This document shows positions 28,880 to 37,859 of a stretch of 64,000 nucleotides of DNA, piece after piece. The stretch spans positions 9,985 to 73,984 of the forward strand of contig NZ_RHUM01000003.1 in assembly GCF_003937915.1 (NCBI RefSeq), in the 5' to 3' direction. The first letter of the stretch is position 1, and every line of letters starts with the position of its first letter. The position numbers were made by a program, and so were the translations under genes. Under the pieces are notes generated by a model. The model saw nothing but the letters and a program-made list of their open reading frames with translations, searched no databases and was not told where the DNA came from. This stretch comes from Erwinia sp. 198. GTDB taxonomy: Bacteria > Pseudomonadota > Gammaproteobacteria > Enterobacterales > Enterobacteriaceae.

Positions 28880-28907
28880 CCGTCCCTGACCGGGCAGTCA
28901 GGGACGG
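28880..28907. terminator. Perfect hairpin after queH
   Basis: CCGTCCCTGAC-N6-GTCAGGGACGG is an 11-bp perfect stem between two converging genes. There is no T-run directly behind it on either strand, so termination is likely but not certain. Confidence 0.55.
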
Positions 28908-28915
28908 AAAGGCTG

Positions 28916-29164
28916 TTACTTCTTCTTTTTCGTTTTTTTCAGTAAGGCTCGTACCTGTTTCAGCTCGCTGGCGTTCAGCTGGGGATCGACATCTTCGAGC
29001 ACGCTCTGGTTGTCCACGGCCGGATGCTGCTGAGTGGTCAGACTGAGCTGTAAACGCTGGCTGACTTCCTGGCTGAGCGAAATCTGGTTTTCCTGCGCCA
29101 GGTTTTTCAGCGTTTCTTTCAAGGCGGGGTCAATTTTTAACGTTAAGCTAACAGCGTCGGTCAT
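28916..29164 (-). CDS. Ribbon-helix-helix-like small DNA-binding protein
   Basis: The protein has 82 aa. The N-terminal part VSLTLKIDPALKETLKNLAQENQISLSQEVSQRL fits the strand-helix-helix pattern of Arc/MetJ/CopG regulators. The tail ends in Lys-rich KKTKKKK. No toxin-like partner gene is adjacent, so it is not clearly an antitoxin. AGGAGA precedes the ATG. Confidence 0.6.
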   Translation of the reverse strand: MTDAVSLTLKIDPALKETLKNLAQENQISLSQEVSQRLQLSLTTQQHPAVDNQSVLEDVDPQLNASELKQVRALLKKTKKKK

Positions 29165-29237
29165 GCCTGAATCTCCTGATAAATGTTAGCAACACGGTAG
29201 CCTGAAAAGATCTGCTTAACCATACTGTCACAAAAAT

Positions 29238-29942
29238 TTAATATTTCTCCCGCGCCGCGACAAATTCACGCAGCACATCCGGATCCAGCTCGCAAAATTC
29301 CCCTTTCAGTTCGGCGCAGAGTTTGGCCATATAGGTAATCAGGAAATCCGCATTGTGTTCGGCAAGCCGACGCCCTTCCGCCGTCTGCATGGTTTGCGGC
29401 AGCTTAAGCAACTTCTTCTGGAAGTGATCGAGCGCCCATTCCGCATCATTTAGCGGGCGATGGCGACCCAGCGGATCGGCGCTGTCGAACAGCGAACGGC
29501 CCAGCGCGCCGGAAACATAAAACACCCGGGCCAGTCCAATAGCACCCAGCGATTCCAGCCGGTCGGCGTCCTGAACAATTTTCGCCTCCAGCGTTTCCGC
29601 CGTTACGTCGGCGCTAAAGCTGTGGGCATGTACCGCATGCGCTACCGCCTCACGCTTATCGGCAGGAAAATCAGGAAAAACTTCCGACAAAATTCGCCGC
29701 GTTTCAACCGCAGCCTTTGCTGAAGCCAGGTGTCTTTCAGGATGGTTTTTGGGCAGGTTAACAATATCGTGGAAATAGCAGCTGGTGAGCACAACCAGTT
29801 CATCAACCGTCATCCCTTTCATAATACGCTGTGCAGTCAGCCAGACCCGCCGTAAATGGGCGATGTCGTGCGCTTTATCATCCTGCGGCCAGGTCTCAAA
29901 CAGCCAGCTTTCAAAGCGGGTTTGCCAGTGGGTTAGTGTCAT
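29238..29942 (-). CDS. yedJ: HD-domain phosphohydrolase YedJ
   Basis: The protein has 234 aa with HD-superfamily residues: [10 protein letters not shown], then [20 protein letters not shown] and a downstream [16 protein letters not shown]sp. It matches Escherichia YedJ, which also follows dcm/vsr. The role is unproven, probably a nucleotide or phosphate-ester hydrolase needing a divalent metal. Confidence 0.93.
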   Translation of the reverse strand: MTLTHWQTRFESWLFETWPQDDKAHDIAHLRRVWLTAQRIMKGMTVDELVVLTSCYFHDIVNLPKNHPERHLASAKAAVETRRILSEVFPDFPADKREAVAHAVHAHSFSADVTAETLEAKIVQDADRLESLGAIGLARVFYVSGALGRSLFDSADPLGRHRPLNDAEWALDHFQKKLLKLPQTMQTAEGRRLAEHNADFLITYMAKLCAELKGEFCELDPDVLREFVAAREKY

Positions 29943-30523
29943 AGCCTTCTCCCTGTAATGTAAAATTGCAGAGACGTCAGCGGCTTTGCTTCACCGCGGC
30001 GCCACCGGCGATAAAAATGCGAACTACTTCATGTTTATAACGTTTGTCTTAACGCTTCCACAACCACTTTCCCGTTACCTTCATCGCCCGCCATTGTCAG
30101 ATGGTGTGTTTTTAACCAAAAAGATAAACGCTTATAATGTTGTTTTTGCAATAAGTTACCAGCATTTTGTTGCGCAGTAAGTTAGAATCAATGCCGGTCT
30201 GCCGTCTTTTTTAGTGCGCGCCATCATCAGAAAGCTCCGATAATACCCCCTTGCGTCTACTGTAAGGTATTGTAAAGACGGTATATGTCAAATTTATGAT
30301 GGCCCGCATAAACAGGCGCTAACCGGCCGTCTGAACCCGATCTTCGCCACCCGTCGCCCACAGAAAGCGAGAGCGGAGAACGGGTTCAAAAATAAACAAG
30401 CACGGCTAATGTTTGCATACTTTTTGTATACACTTTTCACTACAGGCTAACAGCATATGCCGGATCCCTTTTCGCCTGACGGCGGTGAGCGGGTCTTAAC
30501 TAATAAGAAACAGGGGTCAAACC
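29943..30523. other. 581-bp intergenic stretch
   Basis: A 64-codon open frame (29986-30180) has no ribosome site or motif. A short palindrome-like GCATAC-N5-GTATAC lies at about 30414-30430, 94 bases before the next gene, and could be a regulator site. Nothing else is seen. Confidence 0.4.
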
Positions 30524-31183
30524 ATGAAAGAACGCCCGATTTTGTTTAGCGATCAACGGGTGCGAGCACTGCTCTCAGGCCAGCAGCGCCAGACCCGACG
30601 CATTATGAAGTCACAACTTTTTGGTCCAGGCCAGGATAACCATGAAGGATGCTACGGGATTGATGTTCTGAACAATCATTTGCAGGGCAACCGCGTGATG
30701 GGTATGGATAACCTGAGCTACCACTGCCCTTACGGTCAGCCTGGCGATCGCCTGTGGGTGAGAGAGACCTGGCGCGGCCCGGTGGTTCCCGTAGAGGAGA
30801 TGGCCAACTACGAGCGCAATCCGGCGCTGTTTAAATCTTCCGCCTGGTGCCGCTATCGTGCCGATACCAGCGAGTTTTCCAGCGCAGGCGAAGAAGATGA
30901 GCATTTTGGCTGGCAGGCCGGCATCCATATGCCGCGCTGGGCGAGCCGAATTGATTTAATGGTGACCGCCGTTCGGGCAGAGAAAATTCAGGATATCAGC
31001 GACGATGATGTGCTGGCCGAAGGCGTGCAGACAGACTCCCATTTTCTGAATAACTTCTTCACCATGCACAACGAGGTCATTTCTCCCAAGGATGCCTATC
31101 GCAAACAGTGGGCATTGCAGTATGGCGGCACCAGCTGGGAAGTGAACCCCTGGGTGTGGGTTATTGAATTCGAGCGTATATAA
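30524..31183 (+). CDS. Phage-like ASCH-domain protein
   Basis: The protein has 219 aa. It begins KERPILFSDQRVRALLSGQQRQTRR, then has GDRLWVRETW, PRWASRIDLMVTAVRAEKIQDIS and a C-terminal NPWVWVIEFERI. This is the pattern of phage 'morphogenetic' / ASCH-type proteins, a PUA-like fold thought to bind RNA or modified nucleotides. AGGGG precedes the ATG. It is isolated between yedJ and mtfA without other phage genes, so it is a stray acquired gene. Confidence 0.8.
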   Translation: MKERPILFSDQRVRALLSGQQRQTRRIMKSQLFGPGQDNHEGCYGIDVLNNHLQGNRVMGMDNLSYHCPYGQPGDRLWVRETWRGPVVPVEEMANYERNPALFKSSAWCRYRADTSEFSSAGEEDEHFGWQAGIHMPRWASRIDLMVTAVRAEKIQDISDDDVLAEGVQTDSHFLNNFFTMHNEVISPKDAYRKQWALQYGGTSWEVNPWVWVIEFERI

Positions 31184-31379
31184 CGCTGGCTCAGGCTCCG
31201 GCTGGTCTGGGCCGCCGGGGCCTGTATATATCGCTTCATCACAGAAAATCACTGAAACGCTTGCTTAAGTTCGCCCTGCTGTTCCATGCTGCTATGCCCT
31301 TTTATATGGCCTGCTCGCCGGAGACTGCGCCAAACGGTCCGCCGAGGCAGGGTGAGGTTTTTCTGCTGTGGGTTGCATC

Positions 31380-32147
31380 ATGATTAAATGGTTCCGGAAA
31401 TCCAACGATGCTGTCTTTGAGGCGCTGCCCTGGCAGCAGGCGTTAGCTATTCCACTGCTTGGCGCGCTAAATGACGCCGAGCGGCAAAAGCTTATCCAGC
31501 TCGCCACACGCTTCCTGCAGCAGAAACGGCTGGTGGCACTACAGGATTTCGCGCTGGATGAGCTGAAGTCGGCCCGGCTGGCCCTGTTGTTCTGTCTGCC
31601 GGTACTTAACCTGGGTTATGACTGGCTGGATGGCTTTCACGAGGTGTTGATCTATCCCGCGCCTTTTATTGTTGACGACGAATGGCAGGATGAGTTTGGC
31701 CTGGTGCATCGCGAGAGTATGGTGCAGTCGGGTCAAAGCTGGCAGCAGGGTCCGGTGGTGCTCAACTGGCTGGACGTGCAGGATTCGTTCGATCTTTCCG
31801 GCTATAACCTGATTGTTCACGAGGTTGCCCACAAGCTCGACAGCCGGGGCAGCGACCATGCCAACGGCGTGCCGACTATGCCGCTGCGTCACGTCGCGGC
31901 CTGGGAGCACGAGCTGGATGCCGCGATGGCCAGTATTGCAGAAGAAATCGAACTGGTCGGCGAAAATGCCGCGACGATTGATGCCTATGCGGCCAGCGAT
32001 CCGGCGGAGTGCTTTGCGGTTCTGTCGGAATATTTCTTCAGCGCCCCTGAGCTGCTGAACGAACGCTTTCCTTCGCTTTATCCGCATTTTTGCCGCTTCT
32101 ATCGCCAGGATCCGCTTTTGCGCAACGGCGCGGGCGCGGTACATTAG
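31380..32147 (+). CDS. mtfA: Mlc titration factor A, zinc peptidase MtfA
   Basis: The protein has 255 aa from the ATG at 31380 ([10 protein letters not shown]), matching Escherichia MtfA. The gluzincin motif is HEVAHKLD, with the downstream [23 protein letters not shown] supplying the third ligand. It binds and inactivates the glucose repressor Mlc. The C-terminus is a little shorter than in Escherichia. As there, an asn tRNA follows. Confidence 0.96.
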   Translation: MIKWFRKSNDAVFEALPWQQALAIPLLGALNDAERQKLIQLATRFLQQKRLVALQDFALDELKSARLALLFCLPVLNLGYDWLDGFHEVLIYPAPFIVDDEWQDEFGLVHRESMVQSGQSWQQGPVVLNWLDVQDSFDLSGYNLIVHEVAHKLDSRGSDHANGVPTMPLRHVAAWEHELDAAMASIAEEIELVGENAATIDAYAASDPAECFAVLSEYFFSAPELLNERFPSLYPHFCRFYRQDPLLRNGAGAVH

Positions 32148-32200
32148 CTGCGCGCCCTGTTTTAAAGATAGCCAGTTGAAAGGTCTGGACTTTTTTCCTG

Positions 32201-32229
32201 TTGACACGCCAGCCCGCCCTCGCTACTAT
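32201..32229 (+). promoter_or_regulatory. tRNA-Asn promoter (copy 1)
   Basis: TTGACA-N17-TACTAT, then a GC-rich discriminator GCGCCCC typical of stable-RNA promoters under stringent control. Confidence 0.85.
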
Positions 32230-32248
32230 GCGCCCCATCGAAACCGAT

Positions 32249-32324
32249 TCCTCTGTAGTTCAGTCGGTAGAACGGCGGACTGTTAATCCGTATGTCACTG
32301 GTTCGAGTCCAGTCAGAGGAGCCA
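32249..32324 (+). tRNA. tRNA-Asn (GUU), copy 1
   Basis: 76 bases including encoded CCA. The anticodon loop is CTGTTAATC (GTT), the acceptor stem TCCTCTG/CAGAGGA, and the T arm GGTTCGAGTCC. It is identical to copies at 52533 and 55777. asn tRNAs are common integration sites in enterobacteria. Confidence 0.99.
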
Positions 32325-32713
32325 TATTTAAGAAGCCCGCTTAAGGAAACTTGAGCGGGCTTTTTGCTTCCTGGCCCAGGCCGCTTTTAGCATGACGCCT
32401 GCTCCCAGCCGTTTTAAGCGTCTACCCGGCCCTCATTTTATTGTGCTATGTCATACAATTACACCAGGCATGGGGTAGCAGCATTGTCAGCTCTCTACCA
32501 TCCAAACGCCGGCTATGGGCTGCTTTACCCATTGAGCAGGTAATAAATTCAGCCACGCCTATTCAGCAGAAGGGCCATAATTGCTGTCAGAACACAACCA
32601 GCTTCGCCAGCCGCCGTTTTTTTAACGGCAACGGGCTGGTGAGATGGCTTTTTGCGCCCCCGGCATTGAGAATAGCGCCCACGCGGTAATCCATGAAAAA
32701 AAGAGGTTATAAC
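32325..32713. other. Intergenic with tRNA terminator
   Basis: It contains the terminator (32333-32365). Near 32605-32645 there is a nested inverted repeat (ACCAGC...GCTGGT around CCGTT-N4-AACGG). A short open frame at 32441 has no support. Confidence 0.4.
32333..32365 (+). terminator. tRNA-Asn copy 1 terminator
   Basis: AGCCCGCTTAAG-GAAA-CTTGAGCGGGCT (one G-T pair), then T4-5. Confidence 0.92.
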
Positions 32714-33268
32714 ATGCAACAAGGACCCTTAACGGCTGAAGAGCTGGAATGGCTTGATAATATTCTGGCGCAGTATGGCACTGACGACGCGGTGCTTGAT
32801 GCTTCAGAACTGGATGGTTTGCTGACCGCCCTGCTCTCTTCGCCGGAACCTGTCTCCGACGAGCGTCTGCAGGCCATTATCTGGGGTGGCGAAAACAATC
32901 TTCCGCTTTGGAACGAAACAGACCAGCAGCGTTTCACCGAACTGGTGACGCAGCATCAGAACGATATTGCCGAGCGGCTAAAAGAGTATCCCGAGCAGTT
33001 TGAGCCGCTATTCGGCACCAGCAGCGAGGAAGATCTGGAAGTCACCATCGTGGAAGAGTGGTGCATCGGCTATATGAAAGGCGTGGCGCTGAGCGACTGG
33101 TCGGCGCTGCCGGATCACCTTCAGCCTGCGCTTCATGCGATTGCGCTACACGGCAAGGAAGAACATTTCAGCGAGCTGGAAAAAATGACGGCGGAGGAGT
33201 TTGAGCAAAGCGTGGAGGCTATTAGTCACGCCGCGCTGGAACTGGCCGGCAACTGGCCGCTGCACTAA
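32714..33268 (+). CDS. YecA/UPF0149-family protein without SEC-C tail
   Basis: The protein has 184 aa from the ATG at 32714 (AGAGG eight bases upstream). It matches the N-terminal domain of Escherichia YecA: LTAEELEWLDNILAQYGT, ASELDGLLTALLSSPE, EEWCIGYMKGVALSDWS. It stops about 37 residues early, so the C-terminal zinc-binding SEC-C motif (CPCGSGKKFKQCC type) is missing. It could be a shortened paralogue. The function is unknown. Confidence 0.85.
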   Translation: MQQGPLTAEELEWLDNILAQYGTDDAVLDASELDGLLTALLSSPEPVSDERLQAIIWGGENNLPLWNETDQQRFTELVTQHQNDIAERLKEYPEQFEPLFGTSSEEDLEVTIVEEWCIGYMKGVALSDWSALPDHLQPALHAIALHGKEEHFSELEKMTAEEFEQSVEAISHAALELAGNWPLH

Positions 33269-33358
33269 AAGCGAAGACGTGCCGCGTTGCTGAGTACGCG
33301 GCACGGCAAAGCGCACAGCTCGTTCCAGTAGCTGTAGCGCAGCGTCAGCCGATAGCGA

Positions 33359-33529
33359 TTATTTTTCACCGTAGCCCCTTGCGCGCAGCCAGCTCATTTC
33401 AAAGCCGTACAGCTGGCCGATCGGCAACAGCGATTCGCTCAGCCTTGACGAATCGATGCTCTCTTCGGGCGTAACCGATGGCGTAAGCCAGCCGGAGAAG
33501 GCGGCAAAATACTTTTTCAGACGCGACAT
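33359..33529 (-). CDS. Small protein of unknown function
   Basis: The protein has 56 aa. It starts MSRLKKYFAAFSGWLTPSV and ends WLRARGYGEK. AGGAG lies seven bases before the ATG at 33529, an excellent site. It has no membrane segment or cysteine. I do not recognise it. It sits on the opposite strand between the YecA-like gene and a TetR gene. Confidence 0.5.
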   Translation of the reverse strand: MSRLKKYFAAFSGWLTPSVTPEESIDSSRLSESLLPIGQLYGFEMSWLRARGYGEK

Positions 33530-33700
33530 AAATTTCTCCTGTAAAGCGACTGGATGCGTTAAGCGGATTTAACCGCAGGCGCGCTTAGCAGGGAAATATC
33601 CTCTTCTTCCAACCTTTCCCAAAAATCAGCTTAGGGTTTTTATGGTATTCTTGTCCGCTTCAGCCGCTAAGGCTCTGGATCACGGATTAACTGATTTGCT

Positions 33701-34342
33701 ATGCCCGCACTTGCCAAACGAAAAAACGACCCGGAAGGGTTAAAGAAACGTATTCTTGCCGGCGCGCTGGCTACTTTTGCCGAATTTGGTTTACAGGGCG
33801 CGCGCATGGAGCAGATCGCCGACCACGCCGGGACCACTAAACGTATGGTGGTCTATCACTTTACCAATAAAGAAAAGCTGTACATGGCGGTGCTGGAACA
33901 GGTCTACCAGGCTATTCGCCAGCACGAAACCGAGCTGAACCTGACCGAACTGCCGCCGCAGCTGGCGATGCAAAAGCTGGCGGAAGCGAGTTTCGACTAC
34001 CATCTCTCCCATCCCGACTTTATGCGTCTGGTGTGCAGCGAGAACCTGATGCGCGGCCGTTATATCAGCCAGTCTGCACGCATTAAGGCGTTAAATCAGA
34101 GCGCGCTTAACGTGTTGGAAGAGATCTTAACGCGCGGCAAAGCCGACGGCGTTTTCGATCCAGACGTCAATACGGTAGACGTGCACCGCCTGATTAGCAG
34201 CATCTGTACGCACAATGTCTCTAACCGCTACACCTTCAATACGCTGTTTGGCGATAACGAAAGTGAACAGCAAAGTGTTGCCCGCAATCGCCAGCTGGTA
34301 GTGGATGCCACGCTGCGCTATCTGCGGCCCGGTGCCGCATAA
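33701..34342 (+). CDS. TetR-family regulator of the lactone oxidase/GT8 module
   Basis: The protein has 213 aa. The HTH at about 15-65 reads RILAGALATFAEFGLQGARMEQIADHAGTTKRMVVYHFTNKEKLY, a canonical TetR_N. The C-terminal helical domain resembles that of RutR-like regulators. It lies directly before an FAD oxidoreductase; the 146-base gap starts with two identical palindromes that are probable binding sites. There is no strong ribosome site before the ATG. Confidence 0.88.
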   Translation: MPALAKRKNDPEGLKKRILAGALATFAEFGLQGARMEQIADHAGTTKRMVVYHFTNKEKLYMAVLEQVYQAIRQHETELNLTELPPQLAMQKLAEASFDYHLSHPDFMRLVCSENLMRGRYISQSARIKALNQSALNVLEEILTRGKADGVFDPDVNTVDVHRLISSICTHNVSNRYTFNTLFGDNESEQQSVARNRQLVVDATLRYLRPGAA

Positions 34343-34343
34343 G

Positions 34344-34373
34344 GTTGTACAACTTACAAATATGTTGTACAAC
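34344..34373. promoter_or_regulatory. Double palindromic operator GTTGTACAAC x2
   Basis: The perfect 10-base palindrome GTTGTACAAC occurs at 34344-34353 and 34364-34373, exactly 20 bases (about two helical turns) apart, between the TetR gene and the oxidase gene. This is the geometry for cooperative binding of two TetR-type dimers on one DNA face. Confidence 0.7.
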
Positions 34374-34488
34374 TTTTTTCTCCTGAACCGCTGTTGTTCC
34401 AGGGTGTTTCAGCTACGCTTACTGAAGTTAACCCCTTTAGTTCGTCCCGCATTTTATCTATTGAAAGGCCTCACGCCAGGAGTTGCCA

Positions 34489-35865
34489 ATGGCAAGCGAA
34501 AATTCCGGTTATCCACGCCGTAAGCCGGATGCCGAAGAAGGCAAAATAATGAACTGGGCGCAGAATGCGACGCTGGCCGACAGCCACGCCGTCAGCACCC
34601 CCAAAACGGAAGAAGAGCTGTGTCGCCTGATTGCGTCCAGCCGCGGTAAAATCCGCGTAATGGGCAATAAAATGTCGCCGGGCCGCGTGCTGAAACTGGC
34701 CGCCGCAGGCGATACGCTGCTGGATCTGCGTCATCTGCGAGGATTAATCGCGATGGATGAGCACAGTGCGACCTTTGCGGGCAGCACGCCCATGCATGAG
34801 ATTTATGAAATACTGAGCGCCGAAGGCAAAATGCTGCCCGCCTCCCCCGGCGTTATCGCCGCGCAAACGCTGGCGGGCGCGCTGGCGACCGGTACGCACG
34901 GTCAGGGCCTGCAGCAAAGCTCTATCGCCGACGAGGCGCTAAGCATTCGTATGGTGCTGGCCGACGGCACCGCGGCGGATTTCGATCGCGATCATCCGTT
35001 CTTTCACGCCGTGCAGCTGGGCGTGGGCGCGCTGGGCATTGTGACCCAGGTAACCCTGCGCACGCGATCTTCGCTGGTCTACACCTGTTATAAAAATGCG
35101 GTCAGCGGCGATACGCTGGAGCAGGATATCTTTGACTGGAACCATAACTATGCGCTGAGTAAAGCCTGGTGGTTCCCTAACGAAAATCAGGTGCACGTCT
35201 GGACGGCTCGCGAAGCCGATAGCGAAGAGATTGCGCAGTATCGCGCCAATAATAACGATCTGGTGAAGCAGGAACAAACCAGCGATGCGATGAACGAAAC
35301 CATCGACCAGACGCTGGAACATATGCGCAGCGACACCAAAATCGTGGATGAAAACGGCAAGCCGTTCCGCACCGTCACGCGTTTTAAAGATTTCTCCGAC
35401 GTAACCGGCGACGTTTACCAGGTGTTCTGTCGCGGTATCGCTACGCCGCAGATCAACGTTGAAATCGGTATTCCCATGTCGCGCGTGGGTGACGTCATCC
35501 GTAAGATTAAAGACTGGCACAGCGAAACGCAGCCGCATATGCACTACCCAATTATCTTGCGCTGTACCGGCCCTTCAGACAGCTGGCTCAGCCCGGCTTA
35601 CGGCGTCGATACCTGTTTCTTTGGCTTTGTGGTTTATTACGCCGAAGACGGTTCGCTTTCTGAAGAGGGCGTCAGCTTTTTACAGGCCATCGAGCGGGTG
35701 CTGGCGGCGGAAGGCGGCAGGCCACACTGGGGCAAATACTTTGACGAGTCGCTTTACCACTGGCCGGAAATTTACCCGCAGTGGCAGGCGTTTCGGCAGG
35801 TCCGTGAAACGCTGGATCCGCAGCATAAATTTGATAATGCGTTTACCGCAGCACTGTTTGATTAA
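34489..35865 (+). CDS. FAD-linked sugar-lactone/aldono-lactone oxidase
   Basis: The protein has 458 aa from the ATG at 34489 (AGGAG eight bases upstream). The N-terminal FAD_binding_4 (VAO/PCMH) region includes KIRVMGNKMSPGR and SPGVIAAQTLAGALATGTHGQG. The C-terminal ALO domain ends HWGKYF...LDPQHKFDNAF. This is the layout of D-arabinono-1,4-lactone / L-gulono-lactone oxidases and alditol oxidases. There is no signal peptide. It is followed 15 bases later by a GT8 gene, so the pair is an operon. Confidence 0.88.
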   Translation: MASENSGYPRRKPDAEEGKIMNWAQNATLADSHAVSTPKTEEELCRLIASSRGKIRVMGNKMSPGRVLKLAAAGDTLLDLRHLRGLIAMDEHSATFAGSTPMHEIYEILSAEGKMLPASPGVIAAQTLAGALATGTHGQGLQQSSIADEALSIRMVLADGTAADFDRDHPFFHAVQLGVGALGIVTQVTLRTRSSLVYTCYKNAVSGDTLEQDIFDWNHNYALSKAWWFPNENQVHVWTAREADSEEIAQYRANNNDLVKQEQTSDAMNETIDQTLEHMRSDTKIVDENGKPFRTVTRFKDFSDVTGDVYQVFCRGIATPQINVEIGIPMSRVGDVIRKIKDWHSETQPHMHYPIILRCTGPSDSWLSPAYGVDTCFFGFVVYYAEDGSLSEEGVSFLQAIERVLAAEGGRPHWGKYFDESLYHWPEIYPQWQAFRQVRETLDPQHKFDNAFTAALFD

Positions 35866-35880
35866 TTAAGGAGAATGCCA

Positions 35881-36699
35881 ATGAAGGCATGGGCAACCCT
35901 GCTGACGCAGCCGGGCTATCTGGTGGGCGTCAGCGCGTTGAATCGCTCGCTGAAAAAAAGCGGTAGCCGCTATCCGCTGGTGGTAATGGTCACGGAAAAC
36001 ATCGACGCCCAAAGCCGGCAGATCCTGGAGCAGGAAGGCTGCCTGGTGCGGGAAGTGCAGCCGATCAGCCCCGACAGCAGCCTGGAGCAGCACTACGCCA
36101 ACGCGCGCTTCTCCGAAGTGTGGACCAAGCTGGCCGTCTGGCAGCTGACGGAATTTAAGCGTATCGTTTTTCTGGATGCGGATATGCTGGTGGTGCAGAA
36201 CATGGATGAGCTCTTTGCCCTGACGCTGGCAAAAGAGAGTATCGCCGCGTGCCACGCCTGCCGCTGCAATCCTAACAAGATCCCGAGCTACCCGAAAAAC
36301 TGGACGCCGGAAAACTGCTTCTATAGCTACTGCAGGGGCGTGGATCATACGGAGCAGCCTGACGAAGTGGATAACTATCTGAACGGGGGTTTTCTGGTGC
36401 TGACGCCGGATCGCGCCGTCTATGACGATATGCTGCAAAAGCTGGCGGAGGTGAAGGATTTATCGCGCTATCTGTTCGCCGAGCAGGACTTTCTTAACGA
36501 CTACTATCATCAACGCTGGCGACCGCTGCCCTATATCTATAATGCGCTGAAAACCCTTCCCTTCCAGCACAGCGCCATGTGGCACCTGCCTGAAGTGAAG
36601 AATATTCATTACATTATCGATAAACCGTGGGAGCGTCAGCCCAACCCTGAGGATCGCTACTACTCGCTGAATAAAATGTGGTGGGAGATTGCCGGTTAA
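35881..36699 (+). CDS. GT8-family glycosyltransferase (glycogenin/galactinol-synthase-like)
   Basis: The protein has 272 aa from the ATG at 35881; AGGAG is seven bases upstream, whereas the ATG at 35875 is too close. The N-terminus MKAWATLLTQPGYLVGVSALNRSLK and the DxD motif FLDADMLV (about residue 100) are typical of GT8 retaining transferases. It has the further conserved NGGFLVL and FLNDYY motifs. It probably moves glucose or galactose from a nucleotide sugar. The stop overlaps the convergent phnH stop (TTAA). Confidence 0.88.
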   Translation: MKAWATLLTQPGYLVGVSALNRSLKKSGSRYPLVVMVTENIDAQSRQILEQEGCLVREVQPISPDSSLEQHYANARFSEVWTKLAVWQLTEFKRIVFLDADMLVVQNMDELFALTLAKESIAACHACRCNPNKIPSYPKNWTPENCFYSYCRGVDHTEQPDEVDNYLNGGFLVLTPDRAVYDDMLQKLAEVKDLSRYLFAEQDFLNDYYHQRWRPLPYIYNALKTLPFQHSAMWHLPEVKNIHYIIDKPWERQPNPEDRYYSLNKMWWEIAG

Positions 36700-37253
36700 C
36701 AGACCACGACATTGGTAGTGTGGGGCAGCGCCATCATCTGATCGCCGCAGGTAAAAATCAGGTCGATCGGCTGAGGGAAAGAGTGTACCCGCTCACGCAG
36801 GTAATGCAGAACCGCTTTCGGCAGCTTTGGCGCAACGGCACGAGACTCACGCAGGGCCGGACCGCTCAGGCGCAGCGTCAGGCCGCCGCTTAGCGCAGGC
36901 ACCTCAATAATCACCGTGGCGGGCGCGTCGCCTGGCGAAAATTCCGCAATGGCCATGTCGGAAGCAGCATGAAGCAGCGCGACCGACGCTTCCGCTTTAG
37001 CCGTCGTTCTGGCGCCAAAACGCTGTAGGTTTTCCAGCATCGCCTCGTCGCCGAGCGAGCTGTCCAGCCAGAACGGCGTTTCCCGATCCACCAGCGTCAT
37101 TAAAATAGCCGTTGCCGCAGGCGAAGCGTTGCCCCATACCGGGATTTGCGGCAGCGTCACTTTTACGCCGGGTTTACTTATCGCTTTGAGAATAAGGCGG
37201 AAGGCGCGCTGCGAATCGGCAAAAGAATGGCTGAAGCTGGCAATCAAAGTCAT
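36696..37253 (-). CDS. phnH: PhnH, carbon-phosphorus lyase subunit (orphan)
   Basis: The protein has 185 aa from the ATG at 37253 (AGGAAA upstream). It matches Escherichia PhnH: SFADSQRAFRLILKAISKPGV, DRETPFWLD, PALSGGLTLRLSGPALRE, and the end DLIFTCGDQMMALPHTTNVVVC. PhnH is part of the PhnGHIJ core that attaches phosphonate to ATP and cannot act alone. No other phn gene is in this window. It converges with and overlaps the GT8 stop by three bases. Confidence 0.92.
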   Translation of the reverse strand: MTLIASFSHSFADSQRAFRLILKAISKPGVKVTLPQIPVWGNASPAATAILMTLVDRETPFWLDSSLGDEAMLENLQRFGARTTAKAEASVALLHAASDMAIAEFSPGDAPATVIIEVPALSGGLTLRLSGPALRESRAVAPKLPKAVLHYLRERVHSFPQPIDLIFTCGDQMMALPHTTNVVVC

Positions 37254-37406
37254 AAATTTTCCTGTAGAAGTCATAGGCCCGTTCGGCGACGCTAAAAAAG
37301 AGCATCGGGATGGCCGTTAAGACATTAAGCATGGCAGAAAAAAGTGACAATGGCGTTAAAAATATGTGTCGTTATAGTGAAAGCAAGCCGGGTTGACGGA
37401 AGTCGC

Positions 37407-37859
37407 TCAGTCCCAAACATCCGGCGTCAAAAACAGCACTCTTTCGCGCTTTCTGCGCGGCAGCAGCAGATTGACCATTTTCCCCGCTTTTTTCCACAGC
37501 AGGAAAGCCTCTGCGGCTTCCTGATATTGTTCTTCATTCAGTTTTTTTCTGACCGTGGAATTAACGAAAGCCGTTACGCCAATATTAAAAATCAGGCTGC
37601 AAAGCGCGTCATATTGATTCTGGCTAAGCGGCACGGTGACGTGTTTTGCAATAGCCTGCTCGACGACCGCTAAATCTTTGCGCAGCAGCTCGGTGGATTT
37701 TTCCGCGCTGATAATCATCTCTTTGTTAACCGCAACGCCATCGACGTGGCCGGTATGGCCTACGCCAATCGTCGCTATTCCTACAGGATCCAGATAGCCA
37801 CTCAGCTTCTCGCCCTCTTCTTCTTTAATAAAGCGGATACCTTTTTCGCTAATGTTCAT
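37407..37859 (-). CDS. GH24 endolysin adjacent to chitinase
   Basis: The protein has 150 aa. The T4-lysozyme-like triad is Glu-x8-Asp-x5-Thr (E15, D24, T30) followed by GVGHTGHV, plus the NQYDALCSLIFNIG helix. It has no signal sequence and no signal-anchor. It lies 137 bases downstream of the chitinase gene on the same strand and is not next to other phage genes. It could serve release of the chitinase, as endolysin-type enzymes do in holin-dependent secretion, or be a stray phage gene. Confidence 0.85.
   Translation of the reverse strand: MNISEKGIRFIKEEEGEKLSGYLDPVGIATIGVGHTGHVDGVAVNKEMIISAEKSTELLRKDLAVVEQAIAKHVTVPLSQNQYDALCSLIFNIGVTAFVNSTVRKKLNEEQYQEAAEAFLLWKKAGKMVNLLLPRRKRERVLFLTPDVWD

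Noticed and set aside
37320..37390. Pho box upstream of phnH
   Set aside because: A single TTGTCAC-like half-site is present, but the second half is at the wrong spacing.
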